Below are positions 17,955-26,700 of a stretch of DNA of 64,000 nt, piece after piece. The stretch lies in contig OZ246004.1 in assembly GCA_965230495.1 (NCBI GenBank), positions 2,790,001-2,854,000 of the forward strand, read 5' to 3'. Both the position numbers and the translations under genes were made by a program. Positions within the stretch are counted from its first letter, which is position 1; each line of letters opens with the position of its first letter. Origin of the DNA: JACJYM01 sp965230495 (GTDB lineage Bacteria; Bacteroidota; Bacteroidia; Chitinophagales; Saprospiraceae). The notes beneath the pieces are model-generated. The model ran no database searches. It was not told the DNA's origin and worked only from the letters and a program-made list of their open reading frames with translations.

Positions 17955-18467
17955 ATGAAAAAGCTATCAACAGACAAAGGCAATAGAATCAGATTTTACT
18001 TTAAAATTTTATTTTTCTGCTTTTTGGTCTACATGATTGTAAAAATTATCATGAATAAAGAGGATAGTCTTCTTCACATATCATTAGAAGTTTTGTTTTT
18101 TGCTATTCTATTTAGCTTCAGTATTTATACCATAACCTTAGAACAAATAAGACTGACAGGTATAACTTCTGTTAAAAACAAGCATTTCAAATCCAAACAA
18201 GAAGAAAGCTTTACAGGTGAATTTTCAATTCAGGAAATAGTCGATGTCGTTGATAACAGTTTGAGATTCAAGGTAACTGATTTTGATAATAAAACTATCA
18301 ATATCAAACCAAGATATAATTATGCTGGAGGCAATCACCACATTTCTATTAGTTCTACTTCTCAAAACAAATGGATTATCACTAGTCGCCCCACCTTTTG
18401 GACATTATGGGATTACGGACAGGGACTAAGAAATGTAAAAGAACTTCAGTCTCTTCTTAACTCATGA
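17955..18467 (+). CDS. Hypothetical membrane protein, two helices
   Basis: The 170-residue protein has two predicted transmembrane helices close together (about residues 14-34 and 45-62), after a basic N-terminus. They are followed by a soluble domain of beta-strands with a conserved-looking NIKPRYNYAGG and a TFWTLWDYGQGL segment. I do not recognise the family. The topology suggests an inner-membrane anchor with a domain of about 100 residues on one side. It follows tmk by 19 nt. Its TGA stop is shared with the stop of the convergent dprA inside a TCATGA hexamer (18462-18467). Confidence 0.6.
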   Translation: MKKLSTDKGNRIRFYFKILFFCFLVYMIVKIIMNKEDSLLHISLEVLFFAILFSFSIYTITLEQIRLTGITSVKNKHFKSKQEESFTGEFSIQEIVDVVDNSLRFKVTDFDNKTINIKPRYNYAGGNHHISISSTSQNKWIITSRPTFWTLWDYGQGLRNVKELQSLLNS

Positions 18468-19565
18468 GTTCAACATATATTTTTTACCCGGCAGTACTTT
18501 TATTACTCCTTTGAATTCTAGTCCAAGCAAGAGTGAAGCAAGTTGTGAAGGAGATTTTTGAACTTTCATACCTAAAGTATCGATACCAATCGTATCATAT
18601 TCTCCTATCACTTGTAAAAGCAGCTTTTCGTAATCTGTTAATTTCAAAAACAATTCATTTTGAATCGAAGTGTTTCGTTCACAATCCCACCTCATAATAT
18701 ACGCTACATCTTCTGCCGTCTCAATAAGATGGGCTTTGTGTTGTTTGATCAATTTATTACAGCCTTCAGAAAGCTTATCACCTACTCTTCCCGGATACGC
18801 AAACACATCCCGATTAAAATCATTAGCAAATTGAGCGGTAATCATAGATCCGCCGCTTTTTCCCGACTGGACCACTACCAATACATCACACATAGCAGCC
18901 ACAATCCTGTTTCTTGCAGGAAAATTCTCCCTGTCGAATCTTGACTCAGTCTGAAAATAAGTAATTAAAGCTCCATCTTCTATCATTTTATTCGCCACCT
19001 TTTTGTGGTGTGAAGGATAGACTATATCTAAGCCATGCCCCAATACTCCAATAGTCGGTATTCCTATTTCTAAACACTTATTATGACATAAGACATCTAT
19101 TCCATATGCTAATCCGCTAATCGTTGATATTCCATATGGATTCATTCCTTCAATTAATTTTTCACATTTTACTTTTCCATACTCGGATGGCTTTCTAGTT
19201 CCAACTATTGCAACAATTCTGTTAGCGTTTAAATCAGCGGTTCCTTTTTTAAACAAAAGAAGTGGACAGCTATCTATCTGTTTTAATCTAATCGGAAAGT
19301 CCTCATTTTGATGGTCTATTACTGATATATTATTCTTTAAACAGTATTCCAATTCTTTTTCCGCTCTTTCCAGATTATCTTCATTTTTGATTTTTACCGC
19401 AGAAGCTTTTCCAATACCTGGAATCCTTATCAGTTCTCTGATCGAAGCATCAAAAACATTAACTGCTCCACCACAATAAGCAATAAGGCTTTTTGCCTTG
19501 GATGGACCAATATTTCCAATTCTAGAAAGTGCTATTTTGCAAACAATATCCTGACGATTTTTCAT
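18462..19565 (-). CDS. dprA: DNA-processing protein DprA (Smf)
   Basis: This 367-residue protein loads RecA onto incoming single-stranded DNA during natural transformation. An N-terminal helix-hairpin-helix region (IPGIGKASAVKIK, about residues 48-60) leads into the Rossmann domain. That domain has VGTRKPSEYGK, ISGLAYGIDVLCHNKCLE, GVLGHGLDIVYPSHHK, and the signature FPARNRIVAA, then VVVQSGKSGGSMITA. A C-terminal winged-helix (DprA_WH, about 305-365) is present. The complete family layout suggests a working protein, so the organism may take up DNA, though no other competence genes lie here. Alone on its strand. Confidence 0.95.
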   Translation of the reverse strand: MKNRQDIVCKIALSRIGNIGPSKAKSLIAYCGGAVNVFDASIRELIRIPGIGKASAVKIKNEDNLERAEKELEYCLKNNISVIDHQNEDFPIRLKQIDSCPLLLFKKGTADLNANRIVAIVGTRKPSEYGKVKCEKLIEGMNPYGISTISGLAYGIDVLCHNKCLEIGIPTIGVLGHGLDIVYPSHHKKVANKMIEDGALITYFQTESRFDRENFPARNRIVAAMCDVLVVVQSGKSGGSMITAQFANDFNRDVFAYPGRVGDKLSEGCNKLIKQHKAHLIETAEDVAYIMRWDCERNTSIQNELFLKLTDYEKLLLQVIGEYDTIGIDTLGMKVQKSPSQLASLLLGLEFKGVIKVLPGKKYMLNS

Positions 19566-19619
19566 GTAAGTTATATATAATGAGGAACTAATTTATAAAT
19601 AATATTGATATTAATAGAG

Positions 19620-20282
19620 ATGTACAAATATTTATTTGGGCTCCTTGTTTTATTATCATGCGGTAGTAAAACAGAAGAAACTGTTAGTTCCGACCCAGTT
19701 TCTTTACCAACTCTACAAAGCTCTAAATTAGATTATGACACCACTGTTTGGAAAGAGATCACCGAACATCATGGTGTTTTATTAGATTTAAAATACGCCA
19801 CAAAAGACAATTTCATTGGAGAATCTATCTATAAATGTCCTAGGTGCTTTCTTAAGAAAGAAGCCGCAGAAAAGCTCATTCATCTTCAAAACAAAATGTC
19901 TTCAAGATATGGTTTAGCCTTTATCATTTATGATTGTTATAGACCCATGTCGGCACAGCAAATTCTGTGGAACAAATATCCTAACCCCAGCTATGTTACT
20001 TCTCCAGATAAAGGCAGTATGCACAATCGAGGTATTGCTGTTGATATTGGCATTGTTGATAGCTCTGGCAATATATGGGATATGGGAAGTCCTTTCGATC
20101 ATTTCGGTAAAGAAGCTCATTCTGATAACGGAGCATTACCTGATAAAGTAATTAAAAACAGAAAAGCATTAAATCGGATGATGCAAATGATAGGATTTAA
20201 AGGTATTAGAACGGAATGGTGGCATTTTTCAGATAGAACATTGAAAAGTGAAGTATCTAACTGGCAATGGAATTGTAAATAA
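19620..20282 (+). CDS. M15 D-Ala-D-Ala dipeptidase-like lipoprotein
   Basis: The product (220 residues from the ATG at 19620) resembles VanX/DdpX dipeptidases. The zinc site is visible: SMHNRGIAVDIG gives the SxHxxGxAxD motif (His and Asp), and TEWWHFS near the C-terminus supplies the catalytic Glu and third ligand His. The substrate arginine lies in YDCYRPMSAQQ. Such enzymes cleave D-alanyl-D-alanine from peptidoglycan turnover. An upstream TTG at 19605 would add five residues, but I prefer 19620 because it gives a clean lipoprotein signal (LLVLLSCGSK). It is therefore a membrane-anchored periplasmic enzyme and not a vancomycin-resistance gene; no vanA/H/R/S genes accompany it. Confidence 0.87.
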   Translation: MYKYLFGLLVLLSCGSKTEETVSSDPVSLPTLQSSKLDYDTTVWKEITEHHGVLLDLKYATKDNFIGESIYKCPRCFLKKEAAEKLIHLQNKMSSRYGLAFIIYDCYRPMSAQQILWNKYPNPSYVTSPDKGSMHNRGIAVDIGIVDSSGNIWDMGSPFDHFGKEAHSDNGALPDKVIKNRKALNRMMQMIGFKGIRTEWWHFSDRTLKSEVSNWQWNCK

Positions 20283-20312
20283 AAAAGGCGACTTGTTTCC
20301 AAATCGCCTTCT
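20281..20312. terminator. Bidirectional terminator between dipeptidase and HU
   Basis: AAGGCGA (20285-20291) pairs with TCGCCTT (20304-20310); the stem continues past a C-A mismatch with TTG/CAA and closes on TTTC. An A-tract on the left and pyrimidines on the right let it work for both convergent genes, mainly for HU on the minus strand (T-tract from the A's at 20281-20286). Confidence 0.75.
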
Positions 20313-20332
20313 TCTTCATTCAAAAAGAAATA

Positions 20333-20605
20333 TTAGTTTACAGACTCTGTAAGAGCTTTTCCTGCTTTAAACTTAACAGTAGTTTTAGCAGCAATTTGAA
20401 TTGTTTTTCCTGTCGCAGGGTTTCTACCTTCTCTAGCAGCTCTATGAGAAGTTGAGAATGTTCCAAATCCTACAAAAGCAGCTTTGTCACCACTCTTCAA
20501 AGTTCCTTCTATCGCATTAAAAACAGCATTAACAGCATCACCAGCTTGTCCTTTTGTAATTCCAGCTGACTCAGCAACTGTATTAATTAAATCTCCTTTG
20601 TTCAT
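20333..20605 (-). CDS. HU family DNA-binding protein
   Basis: The 90-residue protein is a standard HU/IHF fold: MNKGDLINTVAESAGITK opens helix 1, GFGTFSTSHRAAREGRNP marks the start of the beta-arm, and ATGKTIQIAAKTTVKFKAGK is the DNA-gripping arm and final strand. HU dimers bend and package DNA. The start is set by MNK and by a near-perfect promoter (20643-20673). Monocistronic, with its own terminator at 20281-20312. The strong promoter suggests high expression, as expected for a nucleoid protein. Confidence 0.96.
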   Translation of the reverse strand: MNKGDLINTVAESAGITKGQAGDAVNAVFNAIEGTLKSGDKAAFVGFGTFSTSHRAAREGRNPATGKTIQIAAKTTVKFKAGKALTESVN

Positions 20606-20642
20606 TTTAAATTATTTAGTTTAACTAAGAATTTATTCGCGG

Positions 20643-20673
20643 CAAAAATATATTATCATTTAGTTATTACCAA
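20643..20673 (-). promoter_or_regulatory. Promoter of the HU gene
   Basis: On the minus strand TTG (20673-20671), a 20-nt spacer and TATTTTTG (20650-20643) match the Bacteroidota promoter consensus exactly in both elements and spacing, 38 nt before the HU ATG. Confidence 0.7.
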
Positions 20674-20888
20674 GCTTTATACATTAAAAAAATCGCTATA
20701 ACTCCCATTTTTAGGGCGTTTGAGCTTGATTTTCGATCTTAAAACTTGAAAACTAATATATTATGTCATTAAGTTGCCTTCCATTTTTTTTCTTCTTTTT
20801 GTCTAATTGACCACATCCTCTTTCTTTTTTAGGCACTATGGACTCCTGTCTAAGCCAATGACTAGCATATAATTAGAAAAAAATACTT

Positions 20889-20896
20889 TATTTTTG
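20889..20896 (+). promoter_or_regulatory. Candidate -7 element of small lipoprotein gene
   Basis: TATTTTTG (20889-20896) matches TAnnTTTG exactly and lies 16 nt before the ATG at 20913. No TTG is found at the -33 distance, so support is partial. Confidence 0.4.
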
Positions 20897-20912
20897 TTAA
20901 AATTCTTTAAAA

Positions 20913-21086
20913 ATGAAACGTCTTCTTACTTGTATTTTCTTGTTGTTCTGTTTTTTGGGAGTTTCTTCTACTATCTCTTCTTGTAAAACAGGTGAAGGCT
21001 GCGGCCTTGAAGAAAAATATGGGCCGGAAACAAATAAGGACGGCAGCCTTAAAAAAACTAAACGAAAGAAGGCTAAATTATTTTAA
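20913..21086 (+). CDS. Small lipoprotein (57 aa)
   Basis: A 57-codon frame runs from ATG at 20913 to TAA at 21084-21086. The product has a basic start (MKRLL), a hydrophobic core and a lipobox ending ISSC (Cys 24), followed by a short, very basic tail: KTGEGCGLEEKYGPETN, then a lysine/arginine-rich C-terminus. A second cysteine lies in EGCG. A candidate -7 element is just upstream. Its TAA shares the bases TTAA with the stop of the convergent ribB gene. Function unknown; the tail suggests electrostatic contact with membrane phosphate or nucleic acid, but that is only inference. Confidence 0.7.
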   Translation: MKRLLTCIFLLFCFLGVSSTISSCKTGEGCGLEEKYGPETNKDGSLKKTKRKKAKLF

Positions 21087-22231
21087 CCTATATTAATATT
21101 TTCTACGATCTCTATTCCGTAACCTACTATTCCTACTCTTCTTCGAGGATTAGAAGTTAATAATTTAATTTTCCGAACACCAATATCAAATAGTATCTGA
21201 GCACCCACACCAAATTCCTTCTGAGCAGGAGACGAATTGACTTTTTCCTCTAAAATATCGTCAGCATTTGATATTTCGTTAACGATTCTTGAAAGTGATT
21301 CGACGAAGGTGTTTTCGTCTTCCTTTTTTCTCATTAATAACAAAACTCCCTTTCCGTCTTTTTTAATTGCTTCTAATGTATCTTTTACTTTAAACTTTGT
21401 TTGCTGCGTCACAGTATAAAGAACATCATCAGCATTGGTAGAAGAATGTACTCGCACCATTACGGGTTCGTCTTCAGCCCATTCTCCATATTTAACGGCC
21501 AGATGGGTAAGGTTTTCATTCTCTTCTTCAAAAGTTATCAATTCAAAACCCTCCATATTAGGTATATCCACCCTATGTTTTTCTTGTATCAACCGTTCTC
21601 TTCTCATTCGATATGCTATCAAATCCTTGATACTAATAAGTTTTAAGTCAAAATGCTCGGCAATCACCCTTAGCTGAGGTAATCTTGCCATTGAACCATC
21701 CTCATTCAGTATCTCGACTAACACTCCCGCCGGGTACAACCCTGCCAACTTTGCCAAATCCACACTTGCTTCCGTGTGTCCCGTACGTTTTAACACTCCT
21801 CCACTTTTTGCAACAAGTGGAAATATATGTCCGGGCCTTGCATAATCTTCTGGTTTTGTATCATTCTTAATCAAAGCTTTAATACCCGTTGCTCTATCAT
21901 ATGCTGAAATACCCGTTGTACATCCTTCTTTTTTATAATCTATAGATACAGTAAATGCAGTCCCATGCATATCCGTATTTTGATTAACCATCATAGGAAG
22001 GCTCAGTTCCTTTGCCCTATCCTCCTCAATAGGTGTACAAATAAGCCCTCTTCCATATTTAGCCATAAAGTTGATTATCTCAGGTGTTATTTTCTCAGCT
22101 GCACAAACAAAATCACCTTCGTTTTCTCTATCCTCATCATCGACAACAATAACTACCTTCCCATTTCTAATATCGTCAATTGCCGATTCAACTGAATCAA
22201 GTTCAATATGAGAATTTGTCAAAATATCCAT
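21083..22231 (-). CDS. ribB: 3,4-dihydroxy-2-butanone 4-phosphate synthase with degenerate GTP cyclohydrolase II domain
   Basis: The 382-residue protein has the RibBA layout. Residues about 10-205 are a complete DHBP synthase: VVDDEDRENEGDFVCAAE, GRGLICTP, TTGISAYDRA, RPGHIFPL and GHTEASVDLAKLAG are intact, so it should make the four-carbon riboflavin precursor from ribulose 5-phosphate. Residues about 210-380 align with GTP cyclohydrolase II by VMVRVHS and FGVGAQILFDIGVRKIKLLTSN. However, the three zinc cysteines (normally in a HSECLTGD...RCDCG block) and the RQEGRGIGL catalytic block are absent, replaced by HSSTNADDVL and MRKKEDENTF. I therefore call it RibB with a non-catalytic RibA-like tail. 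A genuine RibA should exist elsewhere. Confidence 0.9.
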   Translation of the reverse strand: MDILTNSHIELDSVESAIDDIRNGKVVIVVDDEDRENEGDFVCAAEKITPEIINFMAKYGRGLICTPIEEDRAKELSLPMMVNQNTDMHGTAFTVSIDYKKEGCTTGISAYDRATGIKALIKNDTKPEDYARPGHIFPLVAKSGGVLKRTGHTEASVDLAKLAGLYPAGVLVEILNEDGSMARLPQLRVIAEHFDLKLISIKDLIAYRMRRERLIQEKHRVDIPNMEGFELITFEEENENLTHLAVKYGEWAEDEPVMVRVHSSTNADDVLYTVTQQTKFKVKDTLEAIKKDGKGVLLLMRKKEDENTFVESLSRIVNEISNADDILEEKVNSSPAQKEFGVGAQILFDIGVRKIKLLTSNPRRRVGIVGYGIEIVENINIG

Positions 22232-22306
22232 TAGACATCATTTTATTATATCACAAATGTAATCAAAAGAGTTTTTTAAACTTCATCAACAGGTTTTCTC
22301 GTCGCA

Positions 22307-22663
22307 CTAGATAGAATGAATAACTGCACTAATGTTATACTTATCAATTGTTTTCTGAGCAAACATCTTATGCCCCTTTGGTGTTAAAAGATGCAACTTC
22401 CCACGTTTTGCCGTAGCCATCATACTTAAAAGCTTCCATCTTGTTACAAGCTTGCTTACATTATCCTCTTTTAGGGCTATATCTGTATAGTGCTTTGCCC
22501 CTCCTGATGTAATGAAAGACATATCCGCCTGAATTTCTTCTTTGGAAGTTTGATTTACGAATACTTTTGGGTCTTCATAGCCTTCAGAAACAGATTTAAT
22601 GGTATCGATTGCTTTTCTTTGAGCCCAAGTATGAGCTTTTTCAAAATACTTTTCTTTATTCAT
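22307..22663 (-). CDS. Conserved hypothetical protein (118 aa)
   Basis: A soluble, charged protein of 118 residues with no signal peptide. The N-terminal half is helical (YFEKAHTWAQRKAIDTIK). A central VTRWKLLSMMATAKRGKLHLLTPKGHKMF segment is reminiscent of small conserved proteins seen in many Bacteroidota, but I cannot name a family or a role. It lies between ribB (same strand, 75 bp downstream) and a divergent SnoaL-like gene, and is probably monocistronic. Confidence 0.6.
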   Translation of the reverse strand: MNKEKYFEKAHTWAQRKAIDTIKSVSEGYEDPKVFVNQTSKEEIQADMSFITSGGAKHYTDIALKEDNVSKLVTRWKLLSMMATAKRGKLHLLTPKGHKMFAQKTIDKYNISAVIHSI

Positions 22664-22815
22664 GAAATTTTTTTGGTGAGAAATTAAATGTAAATATTTG
22701 ATTTACAATATTATAACGTATGAAACCTATGTTTTGTTTCAAATGCCTTAAAACTAAATTATCCGTCACTTCATTTTGATTATTTAATTTAGCAATTCAT
22801 AAAAACAAATTAAAT

Positions 22816-23169
22816 ATGACAACACAAGAAGTAGCCAATCAATTCTATCAATGGGCTCAAGAAGGAAAATTTAAGGAGATTCAAGACGAAATGTTCGCTG
22901 AAAATGCCGTCAGTATCGAGCCTGCGAATTCTGGTTGGCTGAAAGCCGAAGGAATTGATGCAATTCGGGAAAAAGGTAAACAATGGAATGAAATGGTCGA
23001 AGAAATGCACGGTGGTTATACCAATGAACCTATTGTTGCCGGAAACCACTTTACCTGTGTAATGGGTATGGATGTTACAATGAAAGGAAAAGGAAGAGTA
23101 AAGATGGATGAAATTGCTGTTTACGAAGTTCAAGATGGCAAAATAGTAAAAGAGCAGTTCTTTTATTAG
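22816..23169 (+). CDS. SnoaL/NTF2-like fold protein
   Basis: At 117 residues this fits the cone-shaped NTF2-like fold: an initial helix (VANQFYQWAQEGKFKEIQDE), a strand-helix with SIEPANSGWLKAEGIDAI, then four long strands ending EVQDGKIVKEQFFY, a classic SnoaL ending. Members include small-ligand-binding proteins and isomerases. Here no catalytic His/Asp set can be assigned, so the ligand is unknown. No signal peptide. It converges on the lipoprotein gene 18 nt away. Confidence 0.82.
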   Translation: MTTQEVANQFYQWAQEGKFKEIQDEMFAENAVSIEPANSGWLKAEGIDAIREKGKQWNEMVEEMHGGYTNEPIVAGNHFTCVMGMDVTMKGKGRVKMDEIAVYEVQDGKIVKEQFFY

Positions 23170-23187
23170 TGAGGTTCTCTTGCTGAT

Positions 23188-23586
23188 CTATTTTACAAAT
23201 TTGAAAGCAAAAACATACTTTTCTAGCTTGATACTTTCATCACAATTGTCTGAGGGTCTTGTATCAATGAGTTCTATTTCATAGTTTTCAAAGGGAGTTT
23301 TATTTGGCACTATATCAGAATCATCATTCCAGACAAATTCGATGATCTCATCACCTATTTTGGCTTCAAAAGCAAAAGAAATTAATCCTGGAATTATACA
23401 TTGGCATTTGCAACAACATCGTCCGTCACTTGCACCATTCAATATTAGGTAATTCTGATCTGGAAAAATTATCTTATCGCCGATATTCATATTCACTTCC
23501 TGATTGTAATCAATAGCCATCTCTTCCTCTGAACAAGCTACAAGAAAAAGAATAGGTAGGAAAAAAGTCTTTGCTAAAGAATTCAT
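23188..23586 (-). CDS. Lipoprotein with a cysteine cluster
   Basis: This 132-residue protein has a lipobox signal (LFLVACSEE, Cys about residue 18), so it is anchored in the envelope. The mature part is mostly beta strand and acidic. The striking feature is five cysteines within seven residues (CCCKCQC) at about residues 58-64, with another Cys in NCDE near residue 115. The spacing is not a known CxxC heme or zinc site, and could bind copper or an iron-sulphur cluster or form disulphides. Similar small lipoproteins carrying such a block occur in Bacteroidota, but I cannot name a family. Confidence 0.6.
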   Translation of the reverse strand: MNSLAKTFFLPILFLVACSEEEMAIDYNQEVNMNIGDKIIFPDQNYLILNGASDGRCCCKCQCIIPGLISFAFEAKIGDEIIEFVWNDDSDIVPNKTPFENYEIELIDTRPSDNCDESIKLEKYVFAFKFVK

Positions 23587-23663
23587 AAATATATATATAT
23601 GCTTAAACGTTTGTTACTTACCTTATGTGTGGTAATACAGTTTCGTCAAAACGTATTTATTGC

Positions 23664-23671
23664 TATTTTTG
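23664..23671 (+). promoter_or_regulatory. Candidate -7 element of dnaE
   Basis: TATTTTTG matches TAnnTTTG exactly, 45 nt before the dnaE ATG at 23717. The -33 region has only TTTCG at 23641-23645 with suitable spacing, so the match is partial. Confidence 0.45.
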
Positions 23672-23716
23672 TTATTCTCCGACCGATATATTTTCAAATT
23701 AGTATAAAGTAATTCG

Positions 23717-26700
23717 ATGCCTGATTTTTGTCACTTACATTGTCACACACAATATAGCCTACTTGATGGAGCTTCTGATATATCTGTAATGATGGATAAG
23801 GCTAAAAATGATCAACAAGTTGCAGTTGCATTGACAGATCATGGTAATATGTTTGGAGCCTTTAAGTTTGTAGCTGAGGCTCAAAAAAGAGACATCAAAC
23901 CTATCGTGGGTTGTGAATTTTATCTAGTAGAAAATAGACATAAGCAAAGTTTTGTAAAATCAAAAGGTGAACGAGATAAACGGTTTCATCAATTGATGCT
24001 CGCAAAAAACGCCAAAGGTTACCAAAATTTAAGTAAACTTTGTTCTTATGGCTATACGGAAGGCCTTTACAGCAAATTTCCGCGTATTGATAAAGAGCTT
24101 ATCCTAAAGTACCACGAAGGTATAATCGCAACTTCTTGTTGTTTAGGTGCGGAAATACCACAAGCTATAGCCCATGATAATCTTGAAAAAGCAGAAGAAT
24201 TACTCAAATGGTGGCTTGATCTATTCGGAGAAGACTACTATATCGAGTTGCAACGACACCGTGGTTTGGAAAAGATAGACCTTGGTAAAGATCAAAGTGG
24301 AAATATGATCTATTCTAAGTATAGCCAAGAAGACATTAATCAAATTCTTCTTTCCTATGCCAAGAAATACAATGTAAAAGTGATAGCCACTAACGATGCT
24401 CACTATGTAGAACAGGAAGACGCCATCCCTCATGATATGTTGTTATGTATCAATACAGGAACTATTATTGAAAATGAAAATCGCTTCAAGTTTGCCAGTG
24501 ATGATTTCTTTTTCAAGACCAAAGAACAAATGGGACGTGTATTTCATGATGTTCCCTTTGCTCTTGACAATACTTTAGAAATTGTAAGCAAAGTTGAAGA
24601 ACTTCAATTGACAAGAGACGTACTTCTACCTGCATTTCCATTACCCACAGGGTTCGACACACAAGAATTATATCTGCGTCATATAACCTATGAAGGAGCA
24701 AAGAAAAGATATGGCTCTATAACATCTCAAATTGAAGAAAGAATTAATTTCGAACTAAGTACCATCAACCAATCAGGATACCCTGGTTATTTTTTGATTG
24801 TTCAGGATTTTACAAGTACGGCCAGAGATATGGGTGTTTCAGTAGGTCCGGGTAGAGGTTCTGCGGCAGGTTCCGTAGTCGCTTATTGTTTGGGAATTAC
24901 TAATATTGATCCTATTAAGTATGATCTTCTTTTTGAGAGATTCCTAAATCCCGAAAGAATTTCAATGCCCGATATTGATATAGATTTTGATGACGAAGGA
25001 AGGGATAAGGTCATCAACTATGTAATAGATAAATATGGAAAAAATCAAGTCGCCCAAATCATAACTTATGGTACGATGAAAGCTAAAAGTGCTATTAGAG
25101 ATGTGGGGAGGGTGATGAATATTCCACTCTCGGATGTGGACAGAATAGCCAAAACTGTTCCAGATGCATTAGGTGTTAAGTTGAATGATTTGTTAGCTGA
25201 AGATGAATTACCGGGCAAATTAAAAAGTAATCTAAATGGTGATGACCTAAGCAAAGCGTACGAATTAAGGCGGATGGCAGAAGGAGAAGGTCCCGAATCA
25301 GATATCCTAAAAAATGCTAAGAAACTTGAAGGATCGGTAAGAAATACTGGAATTCATGCTTGTGGAGTTATCATAACTCCCGATGATATAACCAATTTTA
25401 TTCCTGTTACGGTAGCTAAAGACTCCGACTTATTGGTTAGTCAGTTTGACAACAGTATTGTTGAAGATGTAGGTCTCTTAAAGATGGATTTTCTGGGCTT
25501 AAAGACGTTAACTATCATTAAGGATGCTGTTGATATTGTGAAAAAAACCAAAGGGATTGACATTGATATCGATGCTGTAGATTTGGAAGATAAAATAACG
25601 TACGAGCTATTTGAAAGGGGTGAGACTATCGCTATTTTTCAGTATGAGAGTCCCGGAATGCAGAAGCATTTAAAAAATCTGAAGCCTAATAAGTTTGGTG
25701 ACCTGATAGCTATGAATGCCTTGTATCGACCGGGACCTATGCAATACATTGATTTGTTTATTGACAGAAAACATGGAAGACAAGAAATAGCGTATGATTT
25801 ACCAGAAATGGAAGAATATCTGGCGGAGACTTACGGTATCACAGTCTATCAGGAGCAAGTCATGCTTCTTTCTCAAAAACTCGCTGGCTTTTCCAAAGGC
25901 GAAGCAGATAGCCTTCGTAAAGCAATGGGAAAAAAGAAAAAAGCCATCATTGATAAAATGTTCCCAAAATTTATAGAAGGATGTAAAGCAAACAATCTAG
26001 ATGAAAAAATATGTGAGAAAATATGGAAAGATTGGGAAGCCTTCGCTTCTTATGCTTTTAATAAATCACACTCCACATGCTATGCTTATTTAGCATTTCA
26101 AACAGGTTATTTAAAGGCTCACTACCCTGCTGAATTTATGGCTTCTGTTCTCAATCATAATAAAAGCGATATTTCCAAAATCAAATTCTATCTCGACGAA
26201 TGTAAAAGGATGGATTTGGAAGTGTTGGGACCAGACGTAAACGAGAGTGATCTTAAATTTACCGTGAATAAAAAAGGTCAAATCCGTTTCGGTTTATCTG
26301 CTTTAAAGGGTGTAGGAGAAGGCCCGGTATTTGAAATATTGGAAGCAAGAGAAGAAGGACATTTTGCAAATATATATGATATGATGAGAAGACTTCCCTT
26401 GTCTTCTGTAAACAAAAAATGTCTCGAAAGCCTTGTATTAGGAGGAGCTCTTGACTCCTTTGGAGCTTTCAATAGATCACAATATTTTGCTCCTACTGAC
26501 AGTTTCAACAGCTTTATAGAACATCTTATCAAATACAGTAATGCTATTACTCAAAGTGCCAATCAGCCCCAACTTTCTCTTTTTGGTGGTAAAGAGGATA
26601 ATTTAATCCCTGAACCAAAACCCGCTGAAATAGAAGAATGGAATCAAATCGAAAAACTTCGCAGAGAAAAAGAGGTAACGGGAATCTATCTTTCAGGTCA

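Larger units (their letters stand above)
20606..20912. other. 307-bp divergent intergenic region
   Basis: It holds the HU promoter (20643-20673) and the -7 element of the small lipoprotein gene (20889-20896). Between them is a pyrimidine-rich stretch around 20780-20830. I see no hairpin, tRNA or further gene. Confidence 0.55.

Noticed and set aside
19620..20282. Vancomycin-resistance interpretation of the VanX-like dipeptidase
   Set aside because: It is a lipoprotein and no vanH, vanA, vanR or vanS genes are near; housekeeping peptidoglycan turnover is the simpler reading.
20780..20830. Pyrimidine-rich stretch in the HU intergenic region
   Set aside because: No stem, promoter or open frame is associated; composition alone.
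23588..23600. Short AT dinucleotide run
   Set aside because: Simple A+T-rich sequence in an intergenic region; too short to be meaningful.
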